From assembly GCA_002496565.1 (NCBI GenBank), contig DAKJ01000009.1, forward strand, positions 131,576 to 195,575: a stretch of DNA of 64,000 nucleotides. The letters run 5' to 3'. Made by a program: the position numbers and the translations under genes. Shown here piece by piece: positions 1 through 7,685 of the stretch. The DNA comes from Methanosarcina sp. UBA289 (lineage in GTDB: Archaea; Halobacteriota; Methanosarcinia; Methanosarcinales; Methanosarcinaceae). Position 1 is the first letter of the stretch; every line of letters begins with the position of its first letter. Below the pieces are notes generated by a model that was not told the origin of the DNA, made no database searches, and worked only from the letters and a program-made list of their open reading frames with translations.

Positions 1-1142
1 TTAGTTAAGTTGCCTGTTCCATCAGCTCCAATTTTCAAGAGATTAGTATGACCTGGAGGATCAAGCAGCCCTAGGACTACATAAGGGTTATTATTCGCCT
101 GTTTCATTTCAGCCAGGGTATCGGCATCAATGTCAAAAACTGCAATTACCGAAACAAGTCCTTCTGTATCCCAGTTTTCCTTATCCATAAGCCAGAGATC
201 GGCTAAATACTTCGAGACCCATCCTGGATCATCGGCTTTTGCACCGGAGTTCACATTGACAACGTCAAAATTAAATCCTAGGACTACTGCTTTCATAGTT
301 CCGGCATTTTTATCTGTGACCACGAAAATACCTGCAGGAGAACCTCCAAGAGCTTCTTTTTCGTCATCCGTCAATGAAGATACCCAGAGACCTCCTTTGC
401 CCGGAGTCGCGTCCCAACGCTTTACGAAAACGTCTTCTTTGCACCAGTTAGGGCAGGAGAAAACCGTATAACTTACGCCTTCCTCAAGAGGGTAGTTTTC
501 TTCCATCCAGTTTGCAAGCACGTGACCGCTCGAAACTCCCGGACAGAAATGATTGTGCAGCTCAAGGCACTGCATAAGCTCATAATCGAGCTTTCCGGTA
601 GACCAGCCATTCGAAATTGTAAGAATGGCAAATTCGCGCCCGTCAAATACTGTTGCATTTACCTTTTCATTCCATGCAGCTCTCGATTTCGGAGTTTTCG
701 AAAGTGTATCAAAGTTTATATTTTCCGTCACCTTATAACTGATTTCGCTTTTGTTTTCATAAGAGACCTCGATATAAGTACAGTTCCCGCTGCATTTATC
801 GAAGAACGCAAACCATAAAGGACTATTCCTTGAGTTCTGGACAACAAGGAGATTTTTTGTGTACAGAAGATCTCTCTCATAAAACTCTGAATAGAATTCA
901 TCCAGGAAAGTATAAGACTCTGCAGGAGAGCCTATATCCGTAATAATAAGTGTATTTTCTGGTCCAACAGCTCCAAGATCTGCTTCGGCTGCAGCAAAGA
1001 CCTGAGTCATTAAGCCACAATTATCAACATCGGCTGCCGCCCCTGGAATAGGACCAAGGGAAAGAATGAGGGCTGTCAGGAAGACAAGATAAATGACTTT
1101 CGCTTTGATTCTCTTTATATTCATCACGCCTTCTCCTATCAT
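1..1142 (-). CDS. Secreted FmdE-domain protein (C-terminus cut by window edge)
   Basis: The reading frame is open from about 1142 down to base 1, so the C-terminus lies outside the window. The start ATG at 1142 is preceded by GGAGG at a 7-base spacing; an in-frame ATG at 1124 (preceded by AGGAG) is the alternative. The N-terminus is basic, then hydrophobic and ends GAAADV, a typical signal peptide. The middle carries the FmdE-type motif LHNHFCPGVSSG (His and Cys metal ligands) followed by SCPNWCKED with further cysteines. FmdE is named after formylmethanofuran dehydrogenase subunit E, but most FmdE-domain proteins are metal-binding proteins of unknown role. Export makes a role in cytoplasmic CO2 reduction unlikely. 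It is divergent from the methyltransferase at 1557. Confidence 0.8.
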   Translation of the reverse strand, partial: MIGEGVMNIKRIKAKVIYLVFLTALILSLGPIPGAAADVDNCGLMTQVFAAAEADLGAVGPENTLIITDIGSPAESYTFLDEFYSEFYERDLLYTKNLLVVQNSRNSPLWFAFFDKCSGNCTYIEVSYENKSEISYKVTENINFDTLSKTPKSRAAWNEKVNATVFDGREFAILTISNGWSTGKLDYELMQCLELHNHFCPGVSSGHVLANWMEENYPLEEGVSYTVFSCPNWCKEDVFVKRWDATPGKGGLWVSSLTDDEKEALGGSPAGIFVVTDKNAGTMKAVVLGFNFDVVNVNSGAKADDPGWVSKYLADLWLMDKENWDTEGLVSVIAVFDIDADTLAEMKQANNNPYVVLGLLDPPGHTNLLKIGADGTGNLT

Positions 1143-1556
1143 GATTTTTCCTCCACTAATCATTAAACCGATTTATTCATTATCTAACCGTAAAAATAGC
1201 ACTTACTCGAAAATAGTGCTTAATTGGTAAGATAAAGGTCAAACTTAGTAAGTAGTAATATTACAAAGTATAATAAAAGTATTAAATAAAACTTTTGGAT
1301 TTTGTTAACATTGTGAATATAAAAATGCTATGCGCGAAGTGAAAAGGTGAAAGAAAAAATAAATAGAGAATAGGATGGGATAAAATCAAAATCAATTAGC
1401 CTTTATAAAATTATATTGAATACAAAATAAAATAAACGTGGGAAATTATTAGTAAATTAAAATTATATAGGTATAAATGTAAATAAAATGAATTTGTCTT
1501 TTTTTTGAAATCAAGACATGATATATAATAGGGGAGTTGGAAATATAGTGGAGGAA
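1143..1556. other. Divergent intergenic region, AT-rich
   Basis: This stretch separates the FmdE-domain gene (minus) and the methyltransferase gene (plus). A TATA-like AAATTATATAGG near 1458-1470 lies at a suitable distance to start a short leader for the plus-strand gene. A 6-bp inverted repeat (AGCACT...AGTGCT, about 1198-1221) could be an operator for the minus-strand gene. No further gene is seen. Confidence 0.5.
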
Positions 1557-2579
1557 ATGACATCTAGAGAAAGAGTTCTTGCAATGCTCAACGGAGAACC
1601 TGTGGATAGAATTCCGGTAATTTCAGGATCTGCAATGGTAGTAGAATACATACAAAAGAGTGGAGTAACGTGGCCTGAATATCACAGGAATGCTGAAATG
1701 ATGGTAAGTGTTGCAAGCCTGATGCATACGGATGCAGGGATTGATAATATTGTTGTGCCCTTTGGCATGTTTATAGAATCTATTGCCCTTGGACTTGAAG
1801 TTAACATGGGAGCAATTGATATACAGCCTTCAGTCAGAAGTGCCTTTGAAAAACCTGAAGATGTAAATTATGAACACTTTCTTGAAGACAGATATGTCCA
1901 GACTACAATTGAAGCCATAAAACTTGCAAAAGAAAAATTTCCTGATGCAGCAATTTGCTCTTTTCTTGTAGCTCCTGTCACTTTAGCGGGAAATCTTATG
2001 GGAGTAGAAAAACTTCCTGTGCTCAGTCTAAAATGCTTGAAACAGGAAAAGAAGATGAAAGAAATACAGGAATGGATCTCTACCGCCCTCCAGATAAACA
2101 AAATTTATGCGAGGGCCTGTATCAAGGCAGGAGCAGATGTGCTTTATTACTCAGATGCCTCTGCGTCTCCTAGTCTTGTTATGCCACAGTTTTATTACAA
2201 CGCGGCAGTTCCTGCGACAAAGGAACTTGGAGATTTCATCCATTCTCTGGGGTGTCCCTGGGAACTGCATATCTGTGGGCAAACACTGCCAATTATTGAG
2301 GGTATGGCCTCCACTGGAGCAAACTGTCTCAGTATAGAGCAGGCAGTCAAGATGAATGAAGCAACAAAACTTGCAGGTAAAGTACCAGTGGTTGGGAACG
2401 TGACCCCACTTCTTATGATTGAAGGTACAGAAGAACAGATCACAGGAGCAGTTAGGAAAGCCCTTGATGGTGGAGCAAAGGGAAGTATGCTTGGTTGTGG
2501 AACTCCCCCTCTCAGCACTTCTGACAGGCTTAAAATGTGGGTCAGAGCCGCAAAAGAGTGGTCAATCGAGAACCTGTAA
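1557..2579 (+). CDS. MtaA/CmuA-family methylcobamide:CoM methyltransferase-like protein
   Basis: This 340-residue protein belongs to the uroporphyrinogen decarboxylase-like methyltransferase family (MtaA, MtbA, CmuA), whose members move a methyl group from a corrinoid protein to coenzyme M. The N-terminus MTSRERVLAMLNGEPVDR is typical of the family. Zinc ligands expected in MtaA/MtbA appear as His-x-Cys in ELHICGQT and a later Cys in LGCGTPP. The frame extends upstream to an ATG at 1518 without a ribosome binding site; family similarity favours ATG 1557, although the GGAGG there is only 2 bases away. GTG 1548 is a third option. No corrinoid protein or substrate-specific methyltransferase lies beside it, so the substrate cannot be assigned. 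Confidence 0.85.
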   Translation: MTSRERVLAMLNGEPVDRIPVISGSAMVVEYIQKSGVTWPEYHRNAEMMVSVASLMHTDAGIDNIVVPFGMFIESIALGLEVNMGAIDIQPSVRSAFEKPEDVNYEHFLEDRYVQTTIEAIKLAKEKFPDAAICSFLVAPVTLAGNLMGVEKLPVLSLKCLKQEKKMKEIQEWISTALQINKIYARACIKAGADVLYYSDASASPSLVMPQFYYNAAVPATKELGDFIHSLGCPWELHICGQTLPIIEGMASTGANCLSIEQAVKMNEATKLAGKVPVVGNVTPLLMIEGTEEQITGAVRKALDGGAKGSMLGCGTPPLSTSDRLKMWVRAAKEWSIENL

Positions 2580-2633
2580 ACTGGTCAGAAGAATTTGACA
2601 TTTGGTAACAGATTCATTAGAATAATTAGCATA

Positions 2634-2672
2634 CCTGAACCTCCAAGTTTAATAGGAGCTTGGAGGTTCAGG
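2634..2672. terminator. 14-bp perfect hairpin between convergent genes
   Basis: CCTGAACCTCCAAG (2634-2647) and CTTGGAGGTTCAGG (2659-2672) are exact reverse complements around an 11-base loop. The hairpin lies 54 bases after the methyltransferase stop and before the end of convergent cofD. There is no T-run directly after it, so it may stabilise a 3' end or bind a protein rather than terminate. The rest of 2580-2887 is AT-rich and holds a direct repeat TTGTCAATCAA at 2799-2809 and 2826-2836. Confidence 0.6.
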
Positions 2673-2887
2673 ACACCTGCTCTTCCGTTCTATATAACTC
2701 GACGATAATTAATTTTATATTTTATAGTTTATATAGCGGATCAAAAAGTAAAAACTTGATTATTTAAAATTTTATTTCTTTGGAACTCATGTCCCTAATT
2801 GTCAATCAACTATTATCAATAACTTTTGTCAATCAAGTTTTTGACCTCAAAATTTTGGCATAAGCTAGAAAAAGAGATTAGTGAAAA

Positions 2888-3817
2888 TTAAGGACAGACA
2901 ATAGTATCAAACAGCCCTACTACTAATTCTGCCAGTTCCTTGCTTTTTTCAGTTGAAGTCATCAGGGTGTCAGCACGGGTAGCATGGCATCCAATTTTCT
3001 CAAATGCGAATTCATCCGCCTGATCTCGTTCATCGAAAACAAAGACATCCAAGAAATCCTGATAATATTCCGCAACCCCCATTGAAGAGACCTCAAGCCC
3101 CGACGCCTGCATCAATTTTCCGGCAGGCCCGCTTACAGGGGCATTGCCAATTATTGGACTGATTGCCACGACTTTTTTCTTTTGCAGCAGATTTTTCATG
3201 CCTGGAAGAGAAATGATAGGCCCTATACTCGTAATAGGGTTACTTGGACCTATTAGGACGTTATCGTCATTTTCCAGGGCTTCGAGCACCTTTGGAGAAA
3301 TTGAAGCTTCGGAAATTCCCGTTATGTTAACATCCAACACTTCGGGTTCTCCATGCTTTCCGATCCAGAAATCCTGAAAATGCAGAATCGCTTCAGGGGT
3401 TTCTATATAAGTGGAAACAGGATCATCAGACATGGGCAGAATCTTTGCATCAATTCCGAAAAGGGAAGCAAGCTCTAAAGTCGCGTCTGTAAGAGAGATT
3501 CCACTTCGTATAAAATTAGAGCGGATGATATGGGTTGCTCTGTCACAGTCCCCAAGCTTCATGCTCTCCGTGACACCCAGTTTCTGCATACGCTCATAAG
3601 TCAGAAATGTGTCGTCTTTTATGCCCCACCATCTATTCCGATCGATCTGACCTGATAACAGATAGAGCACTGTATCCAAGTCAGGACAAATCAGATTTCC
3701 CGAAACCCAGAGGTCTTCGGCAGTATTTACAACAACGGTCAGTTCCTCCGTTGGGAGGATCTCCTTGAGGCCATCAAGGAGTTTTGGAGTTCCGGTGCCG
3801 CCTGAAAATATAATCAT
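2888..3817 (-). CDS. cofD: 2-phospho-L-lactate transferase (F420 biosynthesis)
   Basis: CofD transfers a lactyl-2-phosphate unit from its GDP-activated form to the riboflavin-level precursor Fo, making coenzyme F420-0 in the cytoplasm. The 309-residue length fits the family. The N-terminal loop SGGTGTPKLLDGL (residues 5-17), VVVNTAEDLWVSG, and the later GPSNPITSIGPII segment are family hallmarks. It is transcribed divergently from the HD-domain gene with a 113-base shared promoter region. F420 is the main hydride carrier of methanogens, so the gene is expected to be constitutive. Confidence 0.95.
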   Translation of the reverse strand: MIIFSGGTGTPKLLDGLKEILPTEELTVVVNTAEDLWVSGNLICPDLDTVLYLLSGQIDRNRWWGIKDDTFLTYERMQKLGVTESMKLGDCDRATHIIRSNFIRSGISLTDATLELASLFGIDAKILPMSDDPVSTYIETPEAILHFQDFWIGKHGEPEVLDVNITGISEASISPKVLEALENDDNVLIGPSNPITSIGPIISLPGMKNLLQKKKVVAISPIIGNAPVSGPAGKLMQASGLEVSSMGVAEYYQDFLDVFVFDERDQADEFAFEKIGCHATRADTLMTSTEKSKELAELVVGLFDTIVCP

Positions 3818-3930
3818 GATAATACCTTTTCCGGCTTTCTATTAAACTTTCGGGTAACGGTATTTCTGCAAAATCTACAGTACCTGAGTAATAGTAACAA
3901 CAATATATAATGAGATCTGTCTAAAGAATA

Positions 3931-5127
3931 ATGAAGGTTGTCCTTGATCCTGTACACGGTTATATAGAGCTGGACGACTTAGCTCAGGATCTTCTTTCCA
4001 TCCCTCAGATGCAGCGCCTAAGAAGGGTCAGACAGCTTGGGTTTTCAAACCTCGTTTACCCTGGAGCTAATCATTCTCGTTTTGAACACTCGCTTGGAAC
4101 AATGCATCTTGCCTCCATGCTAACTAGAAGTCTCGATTCGATTGAAGAAGATAGGAAAACCGAAATAAAAGCTGCTGCTCTTCTGCACGATGTAGGGCAC
4201 GGACCTTTTTCTCATGTTACCGAGAATGTTATAGACAAATACACGCGGCGCAGGCACGATGATGTAAAAGAAATCCTGGGAAAGGGAGAAATAAAGGAAG
4301 TTTTGAGCAAATATGGAATTTCTCCAGGAAACCTTGTAAAGCACATAAAAGGAGAAACCTCTCTGGGGCAGATCCTTAGCAGCGAGATTGACGTGGATCG
4401 AATGGACTATCTTGTTCGAGACGCCCATTACACAGGCGTAGCCTTCGGGGTCGTAGATTACAACCGCCTGATAAATCAGATGAATTTTTATGAGGATAGA
4501 CTCGTTGTAGACTACGGAGGATTGAAAGCTGCCGAATCTCTACTGGTCTCACGTTTCTGGATGAACGCGTCTGTATACTATCATCACGTAACCAGGATCT
4601 CGGAAGCTATGTGTTCCAGATCGGTGGAGTACATGATAGAAAATAATGAGCTTGATCCGTTCAAGCTCAGGCAGATGGATGATATAGACCTTGTTGCGTC
4701 CATGAGAAAAGCAACCGGATACGCAGGAGAACTTTCACGGCTGCTGGATGCCCGTAAACTCTATAAGCGGGCACTATACGTAGGCCTGGTAGATGTAGGA
4801 AAAGCCGTACTCAGACATCGCGACCGGATACGAAGGGTAGAAAAAGAGATTGCAGAGCTAGCAGGAATTGATCCTGAGTATGTGCTTGTAGATATTCCGA
4901 AGATGCCTGAAATGGTGGAAATGCAGGCAATGATAAAGACTGATCACAAAATGATCCCTCTTAATGAAGCTTCCCATTTTGTATCTATCCTGCAGGAAGC
5001 TCATATGGATAACTGGAGAATGGGGGTATATAGTCCGAAAGAGCACTGTGAGGCTGTAGGAAAAGCCGCCAGAGATTATTTTGAGGTTAAAAAGCCCATA
5101 AAACAGTTTAAACTAAGTGATCTCTGA
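3931..5127 (+). CDS. HD-domain phosphohydrolase (dGTPase/SAMHD1-like)
   Basis: This 398-residue protein begins with the pattern of archaeal and bacterial SAMHD1-like HD proteins: DPVHGYIEL, then QMQRLRRVRQLG, then RFEHSLG, then LLHDVGHGPFSH (HD pair at about residues 86-87, extra His at 90 and 95), then DVDRMDYLVRD with the last metal-binding Asp. Such proteins hydrolyse dNTPs or other phosphate esters; the natural substrate is unknown. It leads a probable operon with the two following genes (59-base and 16-base gaps). Confidence 0.88.
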   Translation: MKVVLDPVHGYIELDDLAQDLLSIPQMQRLRRVRQLGFSNLVYPGANHSRFEHSLGTMHLASMLTRSLDSIEEDRKTEIKAAALLHDVGHGPFSHVTENVIDKYTRRRHDDVKEILGKGEIKEVLSKYGISPGNLVKHIKGETSLGQILSSEIDVDRMDYLVRDAHYTGVAFGVVDYNRLINQMNFYEDRLVVDYGGLKAAESLLVSRFWMNASVYYHHVTRISEAMCSRSVEYMIENNELDPFKLRQMDDIDLVASMRKATGYAGELSRLLDARKLYKRALYVGLVDVGKAVLRHRDRIRRVEKEIAELAGIDPEYVLVDIPKMPEMVEMQAMIKTDHKMIPLNEASHFVSILQEAHMDNWRMGVYSPKEHCEAVGKAARDYFEVKKPIKQFKLSDL

Positions 5128-5186
5128 AGGTAGAATAAAAGAAAAATAGAATTTAAAAAAGGAACTTTAAGGGCAGAGGTAGGAAT

Positions 5187-5576
5187 TTGTTCCAGATTAA
5201 ACGAAAAGTGGGAAAAATCAAAATTGTACTTGAGGTAAAAAAGGTCGGAGAAGATTACCTGCTGACCCTTACAGGTGGAGAAGAACATGTGGGAGCTGTT
5301 GCCGTAGGGCTTTTTGACGAAAAAAGTCAGAGAGCAAGTTCATCGGTAATAACAATGTCCGGTCATCGAGAAGAATATCTTGCCCTTGATGGGGCAAGGA
5401 AGGTAAGCAAGGCCACAAGGAGGACTTCGGTATTTGTTGCCGGAATACACCAGGATAATATAAGCTCTGAAGAAATAAGGGATATAGTCTCAACTGCAGG
5501 AGAAATGGTGGAAAGCTTCATTGCCTTTTACGAAAAAGGAAACGAACTGGAAGGGCAAGATAAAGATTTGAAATAA
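5187..5576 (+). CDS. Small protein next to ubiX, possible LpdD-like prenyl-flavin chaperone
   Basis: A 129-residue protein starting at TTG, supported by GAGGT six bases upstream. It is predicted to be a compact mixed alpha/beta domain with the segments VGAVAVGLFDE and ASSSVITMSGHREE. It lies 16 bases upstream of the flavin prenyltransferase gene. In gallate decarboxylase systems a small partner protein, LpdD, is proposed to deliver prenylated FMN; size, position and general look suggest an LpdD-like protein, but I identify it by context more than by sequence. The UbiD-type decarboxylase that would use the cofactor is not in this window. Confidence 0.7.
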   Translation: MFQIKRKVGKIKIVLEVKKVGEDYLLTLTGGEEHVGAVAVGLFDEKSQRASSSVITMSGHREEYLALDGARKVSKATRRTSVFVAGIHQDNISSEEIRDIVSTAGEMVESFIAFYEKGNELEGQDKDLK

Positions 5577-5592
5577 TTGACGGCAGGATAAA

Positions 5593-6147
5593 ATGGAGAT
5601 AACGGTAGGAATCAGCGGAGCCTCAGGGGTTCAGTATGGAATTCGCCTTCTTGAAGTACTGGCGGAAAGAGGAATTAAAACCCATCTGGTTTTGACGGAT
5701 GCCGCAAGCCAGATTATTGGGATCGAAACGGATTACACGCCAGAGGCAGTGGAAAAACTTGCAACCTGGAGCTATGCCCAGAAGGATTTTTCAGCGCCAA
5801 TTGCCAGCGGCTCTTATAGGACAAACGGAATGGTTATCGCTCCTTGCAGCATGAAAACCCTTGCAGCCGTAGCAAATGGGCTATCCGATACTCTCCTTAC
5901 GAGAGCTGCAGATGTCTGCCTCAAAGAGGAGAGAAAACTTATACTGATGACCCGGGAAACTCCGCTTAGCCTTATACACATTGAAAATATGCTTCGGGCT
6001 AAAAAAGCAGGAGCGAGTATTCTTCCAGCCTGTCCGGGCTTCTATTCGCGACCTAAAACCCTTGAAGACCTGATAGATATCATGGTAGGAAGGGCACTCG
6101 ACCTGCTCGGGATAGAAAACGAGATCTATCACCGCTGGAAACAATGA
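5593..6147 (+). CDS. ubiX: UbiX-type flavin prenyltransferase
   Basis: UbiX joins dimethylallyl monophosphate to reduced FMN to make prenylated FMN, the cofactor of UbiD decarboxylases. The 184-residue protein shows the FMN-binding start VGISGASGVQYG (residues 5-16), the IAPCSMKTLAAVANGLSDTLLTRAADVCLKE block, RETPLSLIHIENML, and PGFYSRPKTLEDLIDIMVGR at the end. All are classic for the family. It is the last gene of the HD/LpdD-like/ubiX operon and is followed by tRNA-Pro with its own promoter. Confidence 0.93.
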   Translation: MEITVGISGASGVQYGIRLLEVLAERGIKTHLVLTDAASQIIGIETDYTPEAVEKLATWSYAQKDFSAPIASGSYRTNGMVIAPCSMKTLAAVANGLSDTLLTRAADVCLKEERKLILMTRETPLSLIHIENMLRAKKAGASILPACPGFYSRPKTLEDLIDIMVGRALDLLGIENEIYHRWKQ

Positions 6148-6267
6148 AAAGAACCTCATAGAATCAGGGAAAAATTAGGAATTCCAGAAAGATAAGTCAG
6201 AAGAAATTTTGATTTTCCGAAGAAAATTTTTGAGAGATCGTGTCACAGGCCTATGTTCTAACGAAAG

Positions 6268-6290
6268 CTATATAAAGGATAATCTCCTTT
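6268..6290 (+). promoter_or_regulatory. TATA box of tRNA-Pro with overlapping inverted repeat
   Basis: CTATATAAAG (6268-6277) lies 31-40 bases before the mature tRNA, the expected place for an archaeal TATA box. AAAGGA (6274-6279) and TCCTTT (6285-6290) form a 6-bp inverted repeat directly over the end of the box. Confidence 0.6.
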
Positions 6291-6307
6291 GAGAGGAAGT
6301 ACCCCTT

Positions 6308-6382
6308 GGGATAGTAGGGTAGCTTGGTCCATCCTCGAGCGTTTGGGACGCTTGGACCGCGGTTCAAATCCGCGCTATCCCA
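6308..6382 (+). tRNA. tRNA-Pro (anticodon UGG)
   Basis: The acceptor stem GGGATAG (6308-6314) pairs with CTATCCC (6375-6381), and A6382 is the discriminator base. The anticodon stem GAGCG/CGCTT encloses a 7-base loop with anticodon TGG at 6344-6346. The T stem CGCGG/CCGCG encloses TTCAAAT. CCA is not encoded. A T-rich stretch follows and probably terminates transcription. Confidence 0.95.
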
Positions 6383-6780
6383 TTTACATATTTTTCTAAT
6401 GTATTTATTCTGTATCTAGGTTAGAATTATTATTTTCGAACTCTGAGATTTTTTCCTTCTCTCTCGCTATCATTTATAAGTACTTGATTATTGATCAAAT
6501 GACACATGACTATGTTTTCCATTAGGAGATAGGCATCTAGTTTTAGATTTTCTTTGACATGAAAATGCCTGTAAATGTTTTCACTTATTTGTGCTTGTTA
6601 CTCGAAGAATACCATGCTCATTTTTCATAATTTATCCATCCCACTTTTCACAGTAAATATTCGTTTTCGAAAACGTTGCAGATTTAGGTATCCAGAGAAG
6701 AATCCAAAACATTCCCAAACATTAAAAAAATTTTTATACATAAACATACTAAATATATTAAGAAATTGGAGGAAAGAAAA

Positions 6781-6912
6781 GTGAATTTTTTGGAGAAAAT
6801 GGATATTTTCTGGTACCAGTTGGGTAAATTAATCAAATTATCAGTATGCATATTTCTTCTGCTAATTTTAGTTTGGACACTGTCTAGAATAATGGAAAGC
6901 ATCCTCCAGTAA
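6781..6912 (+). CDS. Small single-span membrane protein, 43 residues
   Basis: A GTG-started frame is preceded by GGAGG at 8-base spacing (6768-6772), an unusually good site in an otherwise empty 1.3-kb spacer. It encodes an amphipathic start (NFLEKMDIFWYQLGKLIKL) followed by a hydrophobic stretch (SVCIFLLLILVWTL) that fits one membrane helix, then a short polar tail and TAA. I do not recognise a family. The start signal and hydrophobic pattern support a real gene; conservation is untested. Confidence 0.5.
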   Translation: MNFLEKMDIFWYQLGKLIKLSVCIFLLLILVWTLSRIMESILQ

Positions 6913-7685
6913 TGAATAGTATTTAGCCTAATGGCTTTCAGCCACAATTTCACTTAAATATCAGAACCAGACCCTCCTCAGCTTAGCGAAGTTTTCACAT
7001 AGCTCAAACCAAACCAAAAATCCACAACAGTGAGAATCACATCATAAAATCCAGAGTACTCCAAAAGGCCATATTTGCTTTGTTTTACTAGATTTGAAAG
7101 CTGCCTTTATTGCAAGCTTTCAGTAACTTACTTTCAGGGCTCATTTTCTACAAATTTCTTTTTTGAAGTTTCCGTTTAACTGAATATCTGTAATATAAAA
7201 ATTATACTTCAAAGAAAATATAGAATAAGATAAATAATTGATTGAGCATATTTAGTAACAGATTATGAAAAACATTTATAGCGATGTACATATAATATAA
7301 ATTTGAGCTGTATAAATTACGATGTTGTATAAGTAGGGGAAAAACGGGGATAAAATAAATTAATTTGTACTCGGGTAAAAAATTTTTACCTTAAAACGGG
7401 TACTCAAAAACAATACATTTTGAATATTTAAATTATGATTTAGAGAAAACCGCTGTACAAGTAATACACTTTTGGCATTTTGTATTAACCGAAGAAAAAA
7501 GAGAAATTTTGTTGTTAAGAGGGTTTTAGCCTGGCAAATTATCGGGAAGACAGCAGGTTCTCTTGGTTATTTTTTATGAACCTAATATAAGGAAGGCAAA
7601 TAATCTTTCGCTAGCAGGAGAAAATTCTCCGGTTGAGGTTTATGAAAATAATAATACCTGTACTTTATGAAAGTGAGGTAATATC
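6913..7685. other. AT-rich intergenic region
   Basis: No gene is seen. A near-perfect palindrome GGTAAAAAATTTTTACC (7374-7390), flanked by two copies of GTACTC, sits about 300 bases before the next gene and could be an operator. The end of the region is probably the 5' leader of the PKD protein gene. Confidence 0.4.

Noticed and set aside
130..818. Plus-strand frames near the left edge
   Set aside because: They lie antisense to the FmdE-domain protein, which has signal peptide and metal motifs.
6575..6784. 69-codon plus-strand frame after tRNA-Pro
   Set aside because: No ribosome site and random-looking composition; it ends where the better-supported 43-residue gene begins.
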